DNA of 64,000 nt, from positions 6,596,767-6,660,766 of the forward strand of contig JAPTHN010000015.1 in the NCBI GenBank assembly GCA_026936325.1, in the 5' to 3' direction. A program made the translations under genes and the position numbers. Under the pieces are notes generated by a model, which was not told where the DNA came from, did no database searches, and worked only from the letters and a program-made list of their open reading frames with translations. The stretch comes from Platynereis dumerilii. Taxonomy: Eukaryota > Annelida > Polychaeta > Phyllodocida > Nereididae. Numbering within the stretch: the first letter of the stretch is position 1; each line of letters starts with the position of its first letter. Positions 61,201 through 64,000 of this stretch are shown here, piece after piece.

Positions 61201-61673
61201 TGCATATATATATATATCTCGCATTTATGATATGTATTGATTATCATGTTTTGGAAAATTCTTGCTCCCTTGGGTCAATAGAAATGGCCCTAGAGCCAGA
61301 AAACATGAATATGCTTCCGGATCCATTGAAATCTATTTACACCAATGTTAATTGACATCATCTTTAATTTTACCTCGCTGATTAATTGTGTCACTTACTG
61401 TATCCCCTGAGATGACGTTACGGCTACCCAAAATTCAGTTCGCCGCTTTTACCCATGCTGTCTAAAACGTTTGTGTATGATCTCTCTTTTCAAATTGCAT
61501 TTCTGAAATTTTTCAGCATACCTTATAATGGAAACACCTTCCTCGAAAACAGCCACATCCCTTACGAGACGGATTGGGACCTATGGCAGAATATCGTGGC
61601 CCTGGCGTCCATGACAGTCATCCTTCTGTTTTTGACCTACTTTGTGCTCAGGAGGATCAACAAATACAAATAA
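16074..61673 (+). CDS. ABCG2-like half transporter, complete coding gene, 17 exons
   Basis: Exons: 16074-16240, 23369-23431, 45281-45395, 45551-45703, 50551-50708, 54077-54228, 55722-55811, 56301-56363, 56650-56752, 56928-57024, 57169-57234, 57910-58088, 58687-58811, 59605-59759, 60371-60460, 60776-60834, 61517-61673. They sum to 1992 bases and 663 residues (human ABCG2: 655). All introns are GT-AG with matching phases. Domain order is the ABCG one, nucleotide-binding domain first: Walker [10 protein letters not shown] (69-77, K75), Q-loop Q115, signature VSGGERKRT (175-183), Walker B with catalytic E200, H-loop H232, then six membrane segments (about 401-657). NQVF (449-452) matches the human N436/F439 drug pocket, and R478 matches human R482. 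It should act as a homodimeric plasma-membrane exporter. Substrates cannot be told from sequence. Confidence 0.95.
16816..16969. mobile_element. hAT-like MITE
   Basis: Ends CAGTGGCGGATCC and GGGTCCACCACTG form imperfect terminal inverted repeats of the hAT type. The 8-base target duplication is not clean (ACAACATC against ACATCCTA). Confidence 0.5.
17028..17330 (+). mobile_element. tRNA-derived SINE (family 2)
   Basis: The head TCCGTGGCCTAATGGTAAAG and GGGTTCGAATCCCACC carry A- and B-box promoters. A body of about 200 bases unlike family 1 follows, ending in a (CAAA)n-type tail. Plus orientation, ABCG intron 1. Confidence 0.75.
17333..17440 (+). repeat. Dispersed repeat (family 3)
   Basis: Shares the run GGCCTCTTATAATGGCTGC... 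AGCAAGTAAATAAAAGATCC with copies at 59778-59922 (plus) and 56432-56590 (minus). Class unknown. A (TC)n run follows. Confidence 0.55.
17526..17719 (+). mobile_element. tRNA-derived SINE (family 1)
   Basis: GGTCTAGTGGTTGGGTGCTT head, CTCTTGCCGGGTCACCTGGG, GTTTCAATCATCCTTCACC body, CCCAATCATCCTTCCATCC tail. The B-box part is shortened. Confidence 0.75.
19115..19249. mobile_element. Possible hAT-like MITE
   Basis: CAGGGGTGTATCTAG at one end and TAAATACGCCACTG at the other are imperfect hAT-type inverted ends. No clear target duplication. Confidence 0.4.
19272..19560 (-). mobile_element. CR1/L2-type LINE, 3' fragment
   Basis: On the minus strand, 19540-19352 encodes [20 protein letters not shown] and [14 protein letters not shown]. 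This is the conserved C-terminal end of CR1/L2-clade polyproteins (DRAF..AP.LWN.LP...F...LKTHL). It is followed by TGGCGCTATATAAGTTACAA and an ATT-rich tail, the clade's usual 3' end. Truncated 5'. Confidence 0.75.
20391..20494 (+). repeat. Direct repeat copy 1
   Basis: About 104 bases similar to 20713-20815. Both copies carry GGCTGGAGTAGCGTAAGGGG-like words and end GTGAATTAATAGTA. Function unknown. Confidence 0.75.
20713..20815 (+). repeat. Direct repeat copy 2
   Basis: Second copy of the repeat at 20391-20494, about 320 bases downstream. The flanks (CAATGGCCTA...GTTAGATTAT) are also shared, so the duplicated unit is larger than the best-conserved part. Confidence 0.75.
21529..21632 (+). 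mobile_element. SINE family 1, 5'-truncated
   Basis: Body and tail only: TCCATCATCCTTTACC, CTAATTAGCTGACCAAATG, TTAAGCCCCAATCATCC. Confidence 0.6.
21655..22049. mobile_element. Palindrome-rich MITE with CAATTGTGCAGCGTACG ends
   Basis: Perfect 17-base inverted ends (CAATTGTGCAGCGTACG at 21655 and its complement ending at 22049). Both subterminal parts are packed with TACGTA, CGTACG and CGTATGAA words. No ORF. No target duplication that I can defend, so the superfamily is open. Confidence 0.75.
23369..23431 (+). CDS. ABCG2-like exon 2 (Walker A)
   Basis: Acceptor TTTTTCAG; 63 bases encoding [20 protein letters not shown], with the P-loop lysine K75. Donor GTAAGT, phase 2. Confidence 0.95.
23880..24170 (+). 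promoter_or_regulatory. Promoter-like module, tandemly duplicated, in Helentron leader
   Basis: Two diverged copies about 180 bases apart each carry ACCGGAAGT (ETS site; 23911-23919 and 24089-24097) and GCGCATGCGCG (NRF-1 site; 23932-23942 and 24110-24120) at nearly the same spacing. GCCGCCATT, a YY1-like word, follows at 24141-24149. This is the layout of TATA-less housekeeping promoters. A possible first-exon donor TCAAG-GTAGGC lies at about 24240. Confidence 0.6.
24290..24610 (+). repeat. Helentron leader repeat, copy 1
   Basis: Diverged direct repeat of 32540-32830 (TTGCTGTTCAGTT, ATTGGATTAATTT, AGCGCTTTGA, TTTTTTGACAGTT words in the same order). Part of it recurs at 32088-32215. It ties the two sides of the nested insertion to one element. 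Confidence 0.7.
24611..24852. mobile_element. Foldback element Y: 85-bp perfect inverted arms
   Basis: Arms 24611-24695 and 24768-24852 are exact complements with a 72-base spacer. TTAA lies just inside both edges, which could be a target duplication. The inner part of each arm (ATTCTGT...CTTCC...AGTCCCAGGA...TATACGAGAG) is a diverged copy of the TIR of the neighbouring element, so both belong to one family. Confidence 0.85.
25070..27353 (+). mobile_element. Non-autonomous Helentron (element C)
   Basis: 5' side: GGCTTGCCGT (25071-25080) with TCAAGCC soon after, forming a hairpin. 3' side: ACGGCAAGC (27323-27331) directly before GAATCCTCGGATTC (27335-27348) and TTGTT. The 3' hairpin is that of element A with one central change. 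No coding part. Confidence 0.6.
26301..26525. repeat. Degenerate tandem repeat, about three units of 75-86 bp
   Basis: GCAATTACTCA(T/A)(T/A)GAGCT recurs at 26301, 26376 and 26462 with GGCTTGAGTT and CAGGTAGTGTCT between. Lies inside element C. Confidence 0.6.
27354..31998. other. Interior of element X; no gene recognised
   Basis: Both strands carry only short ORFs without known motifs. It holds a (TA)n run near 27757-27780 and small duplications (a 17-base pair near 28980-29015, a 19-base pair near 29680-29720). A degenerate repeat of about 70 bases covers roughly 30660-31080. I cannot say what it does. Confidence 0.4.
32042..33825 (+). repeat. Helentron leader, built of diverged tandem duplications
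   Basis: TTTTTTGACAGTT with CCACAACCATTTCC recurs at about 32095, 32268 and 32715. ACTTTATCATCAATT recurs near 33100 and 33195. GCAGTCTTT...GTCAGTGTGATTGTT...CCTTTGAAGTCTGTTTAT recurs near 33285 and 33538. Toward the right, words such as AGGTGCAGAGTTGCCGCTT resemble the later minisatellite unit. No ORF. Confidence 0.6.
33831..34531 (+). repeat. 29/30-bp minisatellite with 176-bp higher-order period
   Basis: About 24 units of GGTGCGGACTTGCCTTTGAA + GTCCAAAGA, each able to form a hairpin (GGACTT/AAGTCC, 7-base loop). Short (AAAGAG) and long (AAAAAAG) units alternate in a fixed pattern. A GCCGTTG variant recurs at 34163 and 34339, giving a six-unit higher-order repeat of 176 bases. About 42-base relatives (GGTGGACTGCCC...GTGTCC) continue to about 34710. 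Confidence 0.93.
34966..42096 (+). CDS. Helentron Rep/helicase with C76-like protease and endonuclease, 2376 aa
   Basis: One open frame. Start: ATGACCATGG, where the second ATG has the better Kozak context. Domains: (1) C76-like cysteine protease, [10 protein letters not shown] and GKQCTCNAL with C39, FAFDSHSRD with D165/H167; (2) basic 46-residue repeats, 300-483; (3) CxxC pairs near 669 and 716, then a DUF6570-like region; (4) HUH Rep nuclease, [10 protein letters not shown] (H1173, H1175) and the two tyrosines in [12 protein letters not shown] (Y1349, Y1353); (5) PIF1-type helicase, GGGGVGKS (1706-1713), MIDEISMVG (D1796, E1797), TIHKAQGAT (2086-2094); (6) APE-like endonuclease, HNVRSL, LAESRL, VGDFNLP (D2307, N2309), SDH (2365-2367). 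All key residues seem present. The fused endonuclease is typical of Helentrons. It should carry out single-strand transposition of element A. Confidence 0.95.
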   Translation: MTMAESNVDIMPVYSTHVTCGTFHQGSHLFANVSKGKQCTCNALVALCLLPSQAGNISSNDLDNILYEGNHVYLQNLRKADENGYLSFIDLPDELKIQGNTYKVTSLGEPFYGFMDAQSAEENCFLSLEENCVAAFSQSRTALFMLGSSAMCLFRDRNDGFFAFDSHSRDNIGYMTPNGTSVLLHFASLTNLTSYLGALSRSVSQYVLAYELQSVSVTVSIIQGNRHSGHDVAQSHFASKSAELLVGYFNDQHEKNRVHSASCKGSATANESIQPNNKKDKSGQNRRNVPLKHDNVSQMQDIEVSKNMKKTRNRKEYMRQYRELKKRQTLPSTKTAAVPHPPQLAEDIEISKNMEKTRNRKEYMRQYRELKKKQKLQSTQTAAVPHPPQLAKDIEISKNVEKTRNRKEYMRQYRELKKKQKLQSTQTAAVPHPPQLAEDIEISKNMEKTRNRKEYMRQYRELKKKQKLQSTQTAAMPHPPQLAKEPRNRKEYQRQYQALKKRQKLHDIKVSKSKEKTTREDYQRQYQRQYRELSKNKKKTRNRKDYLRQYRELKKRQKNLQSTQTADVPHLPEFANEQACDNVIEASQSNIDSCDMAGSQEPLLTQQPTITEIDSNMDINSSAPEFVDNFNNSHSYCEEHVIDNRNDHVDLSAAINKFLRNTSEGPRYVCACCQQMWFKTSVVPLQTQVICIPQHLLEFCFTEDMLNATDSWLCNTCKSSLKDNKVPKLSTANGMYFPKKPEVLNLHPLEERLVAPRLPFMQIRELGRGRQFSLRGGVVNVPNVIETAVCALPRCMNETDTIAVKLKRRLQYSHAVYTENVRPVAVISALHWLMQNSALWRNSGININPNWLNEWQQSLNNFNAETCDDLPSNEVPDVGTHMEEVCDASTTQTNDANENNVNTDTFDEIDLSNMPGTNNTMLEGLSDSVLNIAPGENQQPLGLFLDTDAEYLAFPTIYCGHKPVSNDVRQVRVHYSDICKWELRAADRRVANSVPNIFFKMKKTSIKHVIDKAGFAIRRCKTQGQAFTAHDLLNDQVRENLARLDDGYKIFNALRNSPTYMQKRKKDLFAMIRQLGLPTWFISLSAADMHWLPLLKVLYEFKHGIVLSDEDAKNLTWTDKCNLVQSDPVTCSRFFDYRLQQFMLTVLGKSGNALGKIRDTFYRTEFQFRGSPHCHMLVWIEDAPVYGTADESDIVKFIDEHASVSLAAGEDVVNVQKHQHSRTCRKNGHPVCRFGFPQFPMNETVILSPFDDGCEDLTIHKSNLQKIKSYLVDLGMGAEMPLSDMLNELQLTQTCYIDAIRSSLKSPQVFLKRTLSEIRVNPYMVKAAAAWNGNQDIQLCLDSWAVASYVVGYINKSDKGMSSLMDEACKEARQGNKTLREQVRHIGNKFINAVEVSAQEATYLLLQMPFTKASREVVFINTSPPDERVFILKSKEQLEKMPPSSEDVEANTILKCYSRRPAALSYMCLADFASMIAVTFPADMPLSARFQCLNDDDIQETVNSDLEGPKCVTLSNGIVFRYRKNPRVIRFVQYNVNVDPDNFYREQIMLYMPWRKENTDLLAGYSSYMAHYHDNQNAIQEVANKYQHLSESVEAAIAAACEYERDDIAPNAQHMDAEDMEVEPTTSDTYSFYVPNANSQHSEYDISADIGLPSMSSEQILLPNRIANSEFYEEIRNLNQEQFQFFYHVINWIKTRTEPLRVFLSGGGGVGKSVTVRVLYQGLIRWYGREAGTDPEATTVLICAPTGKAAFLVKGSTLHSAFRIPPNRNGSYQSLSADTLNTLRVKYSDLRVLMIDEISMVGSRMLNIVNCRLQEIKNNNDLFGGIHVIMIGDLYQLQPVMDHWIFQDANTTYGSLASNIWRDNFTMFELVTIMRQRDNRTFAELLNRLREAKHTPHDIATLQSRVLPPNSVTDHAIPHLYPTNALVDSFNHTVYQNATTEKAIIQAKDVVHGDFSNAVKQATLARLPDCSSATGNIPRYLHIAIGLRYDITSNILLEDGLVNGTSCIVKHLTYLTTTPLPSIIWVAFDVERIGQSTRNKYRHYYTNSIQHTWTPIFATTIHFSYGRDAKRISRTQFPLRAATAKTIHKAQGATMERVVVQFSERKNNHSHYVALSRVTNINNLQILSLNAHKISVDEKVVEEMERMRTSAQLQFTFTPLFNLPSNIFCVTFHNVRSLHNHIQDVKHDHNLTSSQVLALAESRLQQTDHNDAFHLPSYNITRCDAESLSGRPHHGLVTYVKDHLHATPITSYSTTSFESMSMWLHEVNVALYICYKKPSTPLSALQFHFTTAILDHLSDSRFIIVGDFNLPVGTTQYETFSSWLAAKVPCSQLVSGATTDHGSCLDLVYSNIPNINVTVLESAWSDHKPISIQLHT
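35863..36414 (+). repeat. 138-bp coding tandem repeat, four units
   Basis: Units begin at 35863, 36001, 36139 and 36277 and keep the reading frame. Each encodes [26 protein letters not shown] and a Pro-rich spacer ending PHPPQLA. Shorter relatives continue to about 36650. The basic, Arg/Tyr-rich unit may bind nucleic acid; that is inference. Confidence 0.93.
42097..44082 (+). other. Helentron 3' non-coding region
   Basis: Starts with the stop region. It then holds a degenerate repeat of TTAATTTATTGCACATTGT-type units (about 42235-42420), then AT-rich sequence with no convincing gene. It ends at the 3' terminal inverted repeat and hairpin. Confidence 0.6.
44671..44879 (+). mobile_element. tRNA-derived SINE (family 1), full length
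   Basis: GGTCTAGTGGTAGTATGCCG head, CCAGGGTTCGAATCCAGC B-box, GTTTCAATCATCCTTCGCC body, (CATC)n tail. Best-preserved plus-strand copy. Confidence 0.85.
44993..45142 (+). mobile_element. SINE family 1, internally deleted
   Basis: TAGCTCAGTGGTACCATGCT head joined directly to GTTTCAATCATCCTTCACG body and (CATC)n tail. The B-box region is missing. Confidence 0.7.
45281..45395 (+). CDS. ABCG2-like exon 3
   Basis: Encodes [20 protein letters not shown] through GYVVQ, ending on the Q-loop glutamine Q115. Acceptor TTTTTTTCAG, donor GTAATT, phase 0. Confidence 0.95.
45551..45703 (+). CDS. ABCG2-like exon 4
   Basis: Encodes [20 protein letters not shown] and the helical segment to DSK, matching human [20 protein letters not shown]. 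Donor AAG-GTAGGA. Confidence 0.95.
45870..46340 (+). repeat. Degenerate 34-bp minisatellite in ABCG intron 4
   Basis: GAGTCCTTGTTTGACTCCCA + TTTGGACCATCGAT units, cleanest at 46130-46260 and fading toward both ends. It lies soon after exon 4. Confidence 0.8.
46480..46692 (+). mobile_element. tRNA-derived SINE (family 1), full length
   Basis: GGTCTAGTGGTAGCGTGCTG head, GGTCCAGGGTTTGAATC B-box, body and CATCCATCCATCC tail. A G-run precedes it. Confidence 0.82.
48905..49257. mobile_element. hAT MITE with perfect 8-bp target duplication
   Basis: Ends CAGGGGCGGACTGG and CCAGTCCGCCCCTG. The 8-base target duplication CTTGTGAT is exact on both sides (48897-48904 and 49258-49265). 353 bases, no ORF. 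Confidence 0.92.
49526..49725. repeat. Cluster of AACGTTGT / ACAACGTTGT palindromic words
   Basis: GTTGTAGCAACGTTGTAGCA and at least four related words (CAACAACGTT, CACAACGTTGTG, ACAACATTGTG, GCGACGTTGTGG) within 200 bases in element D. Function unknown. Confidence 0.5.
50551..50708 (+). CDS. ABCG2-like exon 5 (signature, Walker B)
   Basis: Encodes [11 protein letters not shown] and [19 protein letters not shown]. It holds the ABC signature, Walker B aspartate D199, catalytic E200 and the D-loop. Confidence 0.96.
52268..53555 (+). mobile_element. Non-autonomous Helentron (element B)
   Basis: 5' AGCCTGGCTCA (52273-52283) with CCAGGCT after four bases forms a perfect 7-base hairpin, followed by AATTCAGGAG (element A has AATCCAGGAG at the same place). 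3' TGAGCCAGGCT (53524-53534), then GAATCCGCGGATTC (53537-53550) and TTGTT. The 11-base terminal repeat is exact. Without the hAT insertion it is about 0.46 kb. Confidence 0.78.
52328..53148. mobile_element. hAT element (non-autonomous) inside element B
   Basis: Ends CAGGGCCGGATTA and TAATCCGGCCCTG, perfect inverted repeats. The 8-base target duplication TCTGTCAA is exact (52320-52327 and 53149-53156). Inside is a GC-rich degenerate repeat of CAGGGTGCCCCC words (52460-52840). No transposase. Confidence 0.92.
53661..53868 (+). mobile_element. tRNA-derived SINE (family 1), full length
   Basis: GGTTAGCTCAGTGGTAGCGT head, CTGGGTTCGAAGCC B-box, GTTTCAATCATCCTTCGCC body, CATCCATCC tail. ABCG intron 5. 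Confidence 0.82.
53869..54035 (+). mobile_element. tRNA-derived SINE, variant, truncated
   Basis: GCTGCTAAC...GGATTTGATTCC head remnant, ACCCATGTTAGAC...TCGTCCTGTG body like the variant at 10782-11042, and GCATAAATACAGGATGTAAA. Plus orientation. Confidence 0.55.
54077..54228 (+). CDS. ABCG2-like exon 6 (H-loop)
   Basis: Encodes [20 protein letters not shown] and [19 protein letters not shown]232 is the switch histidine. Donor GTAAGG, phase 1. Confidence 0.96.
55722..55811 (+). CDS. ABCG2-like exon 7
   Basis: Encodes [20 protein letters not shown] then [10 protein letters not shown], near-identical to human [20 protein letters not shown] then DSTAV. Its donor (GTGAGA at 55812) is copied 100 bases downstream inside the intron. 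Confidence 0.96.
55806..56110 (+). repeat. Intronic tandem repeat that includes the exon 7 splice donor
   Basis: AAAAGGTGAGAGACCCAAGT at exon 7's end recurs as AAAAGGTGAGTGACCCAAGT exactly 100 bases on (GT at 55812 and 55912). More degenerate units follow (ACCCAGGTATTCTTTAG at 55996; GCACAATCCCTCTTC). Confidence 0.8.
56301..56363 (+). CDS. ABCG2-like exon 8 (linker)
   Basis: Short linker exon, [20 protein letters not shown]. Acceptor TTTCAAG, donor GTATGC, phase 1 both ends. The linker between ATPase and membrane domains is poorly conserved, so support comes mainly from phase and splice sites. Confidence 0.8.
56432..56590 (-). repeat. Dispersed repeat (family 3), minus orientation
   Basis: Complement reads GACAAGTAAAAGATCCCTCA then CTCTCTCCCATC and CCTCGTGAGCGCCAAGAACT, as in 59778-59922. 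A (GATA)n run borders it. Confidence 0.65.
56650..56752 (+). CDS. ABCG2-like exon 9 (linker)
   Basis: Acidic linker continuing to [15 protein letters not shown], matching in type human LIEKLAEIYVNSSFYKE. Donor GA-GTAAGT, phase 2. Confidence 0.85.
56928..57024 (+). CDS. ABCG2-like exon 10
   Basis: Encodes [20 protein letters not shown] then EYATSFFTQ, aligned with human KEISYTTSFCHQ. Phase 0 out. Confidence 0.9.
57169..57234 (+). CDS. ABCG2-like exon 11
   Basis: Encodes [20 protein letters not shown] then MQ, matching human LRWVSKRSFKNLLGNPQASIAQ, just before membrane segment 1. Confidence 0.95.
57291..57692. mobile_element. hAT-like MITE
   Basis: Ends CAGTTGCATAACTGGGG and CCCTGTAGGGACGCCACTG are imperfect hAT-type TIRs. 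The flanks AACATATG and TATATATG match at 6 of 8. An internal GGGGCACTTGGGGTGGCACG unit is repeated. Confidence 0.65.
57728..57895 (+). repeat. Degenerate minisatellite before ABCG exon 12
   Basis: Units of about 30 bases like GACTGAATCTCAGTCTAAGT and GGAAATCCTT(A/T)TG, similar in style to the intron 4 array. Confidence 0.5.
57910..58088 (+). CDS. ABCG2-like exon 12 (TM1-TM2)
   Basis: Encodes [18 protein letters not shown] (TM1) and [20 protein letters not shown] (TM2, with the N449/F452 pocket residues). Phase 2 out. Confidence 0.95.
58687..58811 (+). CDS. ABCG2-like exon 13 (TM3)
   Basis: Encodes [20 protein letters not shown] through YFMIG. R478 lies where human ABCG2 has R482, a position known to set substrate range. 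Confidence 0.95.
59605..59759 (+). CDS. ABCG2-like exon 14 (TM4 and start of TM5)
   Basis: Encodes [20 protein letters not shown] through ALCYVFMM, collinear with human LKPKADAFFVMMFTLMM through ICFVFMM. Phase 0 out. Confidence 0.95.
59778..59922 (+). repeat. Dispersed repeat (family 3)
   Basis: GGCCTCTTGTATCATTGCCT, GAGCAAGTAAAAGATCCCTC, CCTCGCGAGCACCAAGAACT. Shared with 17333-17440 and, inverted, 56432-56590. Confidence 0.65.
60371..60460 (+). CDS. ABCG2-like exon 15
   Basis: Encodes [20 protein letters not shown] then [10 protein letters not shown], matching human IFSGLLVNLTTIASWLSWLQ then YFSIPRYG. Confidence 0.95.
60776..60834 (+). CDS. ABCG2-like exon 16 (third extracellular loop)
   Basis: Encodes [19 protein letters not shown] and the first two bases of a cysteine codon. 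N609-T-T is a glycosylation sequon placed like human N596. C607 and the split C612 are the only cysteines in the loop. Confidence 0.92.
61517..61673 (+). CDS. ABCG2-like exon 17 (TM6 and stop)
   Basis: Encodes [20 protein letters not shown], then [20 protein letters not shown] and a basic end RRINKYK before TAA at 61671-61673. Human ends LKLLFLKKYS. Confidence 0.95.
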
Positions 61674-64000
61674 ATCTGGCGATAGACTGTGTGACAGTGT
61701 TAGTGAAGATTCACCCGGAGGATTGTACTTCTCAAAATTCTTAATATTTTCGGACCTGCAGATGTCATGTGACTCCCAAAAGGCGCATCTAGATAAATTG
61801 ATGATGAAATAGAGTGATTGGATTTCTTAGTAAATTTTGTAGTTTTCGGGCATGGCTAAAATTTTTGGCTATAAAAGCACTGCACTGCTACATCGACCTA
61901 GCTATTGTATCGGTGCTTTTTGACTGTTGTAAATGTAATAGGAAGTTTTTTGGAAAGGAAAAAAAAATTATCAAACAACATTGACATCATCTACTAGTGT
62001 CTAGTGATTAGGTGAACACATATATACCATATTCTACATTTTGACATGTTTTTTCTATTTTCATGAAAAAGTGTTGTTTTTGATACTCTTTGAAACTTCA
62101 AAAATGTTGTTTTGATACTCACAAGTGATTTTAAGTGTACTGTTTACATTATTGATTCAATTTGATTGCATGTCAATTAAGGAATTTGTGAATTTGGTGA
62201 TGTTTCATCAAGTCATCAAACTCAGCAGGGCATTATTATTTAGAGATTTATTACTAGTGTCAGATTTAAATTGATTTTACTTGACAAGTTGTCTCAACAA
62301 AATGCAATAGATTTGGCAGTATGTGTTCATTATATATGGTGAAGCTAAAAGGGAAATTTCTTTAAAAATCAACAGCTACTACTTGAACTAAAGTTGATAA
62401 TAATATTATTTTATGCATAATATTATTTCAAATTCCTTTTTAGAATGGGCAAAATACACAACGAATATTTTAAAAAATCCTGGGATGCAAGCCACACTTG
62501 CCTTTCAAAGGTGAAATATGGCTCAGAGTAAACCTCAGGTAGCCATGAAAATGTACAGTTTGTGACTGATTTATATATGAGAGGTCACAAACAACACTAT
62601 GATACTCCCAAGGAAATAGAAAGCCAGTTTTTAAAAAGCCACACCTTTTCATCTTTTTGATGGAAGATATGTCTCATTGCTTTAAAAAATGATAATTGCA
62701 GCAAATGGATGGCATTTACGATATTTATTATATGATTGCTTTTGTTGTGCCTTAAATTTATATATCTGATCACAGTTAGATACGTCCTATTGTTAGAAAT
62801 ATCTTAATTTTGTACTTGTATTTCTTCTGGCAAGTACATGTTGATATTTATGAACACTCGATTCAAGGCATTAAAGTAGGGTTAACTATATCCAAGTACC
62901 TTTGTAAATTGTATTGATATTAAATAACATAGCTGTTGTATATATATATGTAGGAAATATTATTGGAACCTCACTTTTCACTGCACATTTTGTGAAATTC
63001 ACTCTTAAATTATTGACACTTACTCTAATTATGATTATTCAAATATTCTCAAACCAAAGTGAAATGTTAGTCTTATTCAGGGAGAGCTAATGGTGCCTCA
63101 ATTTGCATTTCTTATAATTATTATATGGAACATTACCTTATTTCTTTTTTACTTGTTATATTATATTGTATTCAGTATTTACTCATTATTCATTGTACTT
63201 ATAAGGTATTCCTGTCTCATATTTTCACTTTTTTTTAAGCACGCATGTGTCGATGGTGTCCATCTCTTATAACTTATATTGTGTACAGTCACTGTACTAC
63301 AGTGGGTACTTGTTTTATGTATATCGGGTAATTCATAACTAGAGTCATAAGACATTAGGGTAAGGTTTAACTTTTTTAACCAAATTTGCAAGTGATTTAA
63401 ATAATGTATTTTTTAAATACATGTAAATATTTGTATAATTTTTAGCATCCATTAGAGCTTATTAACTTATGTCTATACTTGTACTAACTAGTGGCTATAC
63501 TTGTGCTGTAAATGGGATAATTCATAATTAAGATAATCAGGACAAAATTTACCTTTTAAAAAACATGCTTTGTAAGTGATTTATAAAATGTACTATTAAG
63601 ATTCAATTAAGTATTATTATTCCTAGATTTTTTGTCAGAAGCTGATTTCATTGCTATGATTATGTTGGTATTTGGAATCGGATGATATTTTGTTAAAGGC
63701 ATTTCCGAATGAAAGTATTTGATATCTCATCGATAAACCTTGTTAATGACAAGAACCTGCCAAAGAGGGCAGCACTTTCCATATTGTTACTGGACTTGTG
63801 TCAAGTTGATCTTGCAGTTGTATTTTTTAGAAAGATATAGACTATGATTATAATTTATGACTGTGATTAAAAATCCTATTACATACATTGCGTGGATTAT
63901 TTCATTTGAAAATAATTTACATGGCATCTTCTATAAATTTTTTTTTGTTTGATGTTAATTTTGATAATAATAGATATTGCAATGATTTCATTTTAGCTTT
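61674..64000 (+). other. ABCG2-like 3' UTR and flank
   Basis: AT-rich sequence after the TAA, with no coding exon seen on either strand. It should contain the 3' UTR. ATTAAA words at 62870 and 63867 are possible polyadenylation signals, but none is convincing. Confidence 0.5.

Overview
This is an intron-rich animal genome window of about 36-38% GC by eye. The two host genes match deuterostome orthologues well, and the repeats (tRNA-derived SINEs, Helentrons, hAT MITEs, a TG-starting LTR) fit a marine invertebrate deuterostome such as an echinoderm, hemichordate or lancelet. I cannot name the species from sequence alone.

Layout. (1) 1-2262: the 3' part of an LTR retrotransposon (integrase C-terminus, a long Pro/Gln-rich tail, polypurine tract, 3' LTR), cut by the window edge. 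(2) 4573-15030, minus strand: a complete PRRC1 orthologue, nine coding exons, 420 codons, all GT-AG, with SINEs and minisatellites in the introns. (3) 15031-16073: a compact divergent promoter region between PRRC1 and the next gene. (4) 16074-61673, plus strand: a complete ABCG2-like half transporter, seventeen coding exons, 663 codons. Its intron 2 is 21.8 kb because a large Helitron-like element (Helentron/Helitron2) occupies about 23615-44113. (5) 61674-64000: AT-rich 3' UTR and flank.

The Helentron has one unbroken 2376-codon ORF. It carries, in order, a herpesvirus-tegument-type (C76-like) cysteine protease domain, a basic 46-residue tandem repeat, a zinc-ribbon/DUF6570-like region, an HUH Rep nuclease, a PIF1-type helicase and an APE-like endonuclease. 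Its leader holds a duplicated housekeeping-type promoter module (ETS plus NRF-1 words) and a 29/30-bp minisatellite with a higher-order period of 176 bp. An unclassified terminal-inverted-repeat DNA element (43-bp perfect TIRs, 24851-32041) sits in that leader, next to a 242-bp near-perfect palindrome of the same family, and carries another small Helentron inside it.

The most interesting signal is a set of four Helentron-type elements (one autonomous, three non-autonomous). They share the same 3' hairpin word, yet each has its own asymmetric terminal inverted repeat. The word occurs three times in each element: the two arms of a 5' hairpin and once just upstream of the 3' hairpin. The host genes are a probable ER-exit-site factor (PRRC1) and a plasma-membrane efflux pump (ABCG2-like); nothing shows they work together beyond a shared promoter region.
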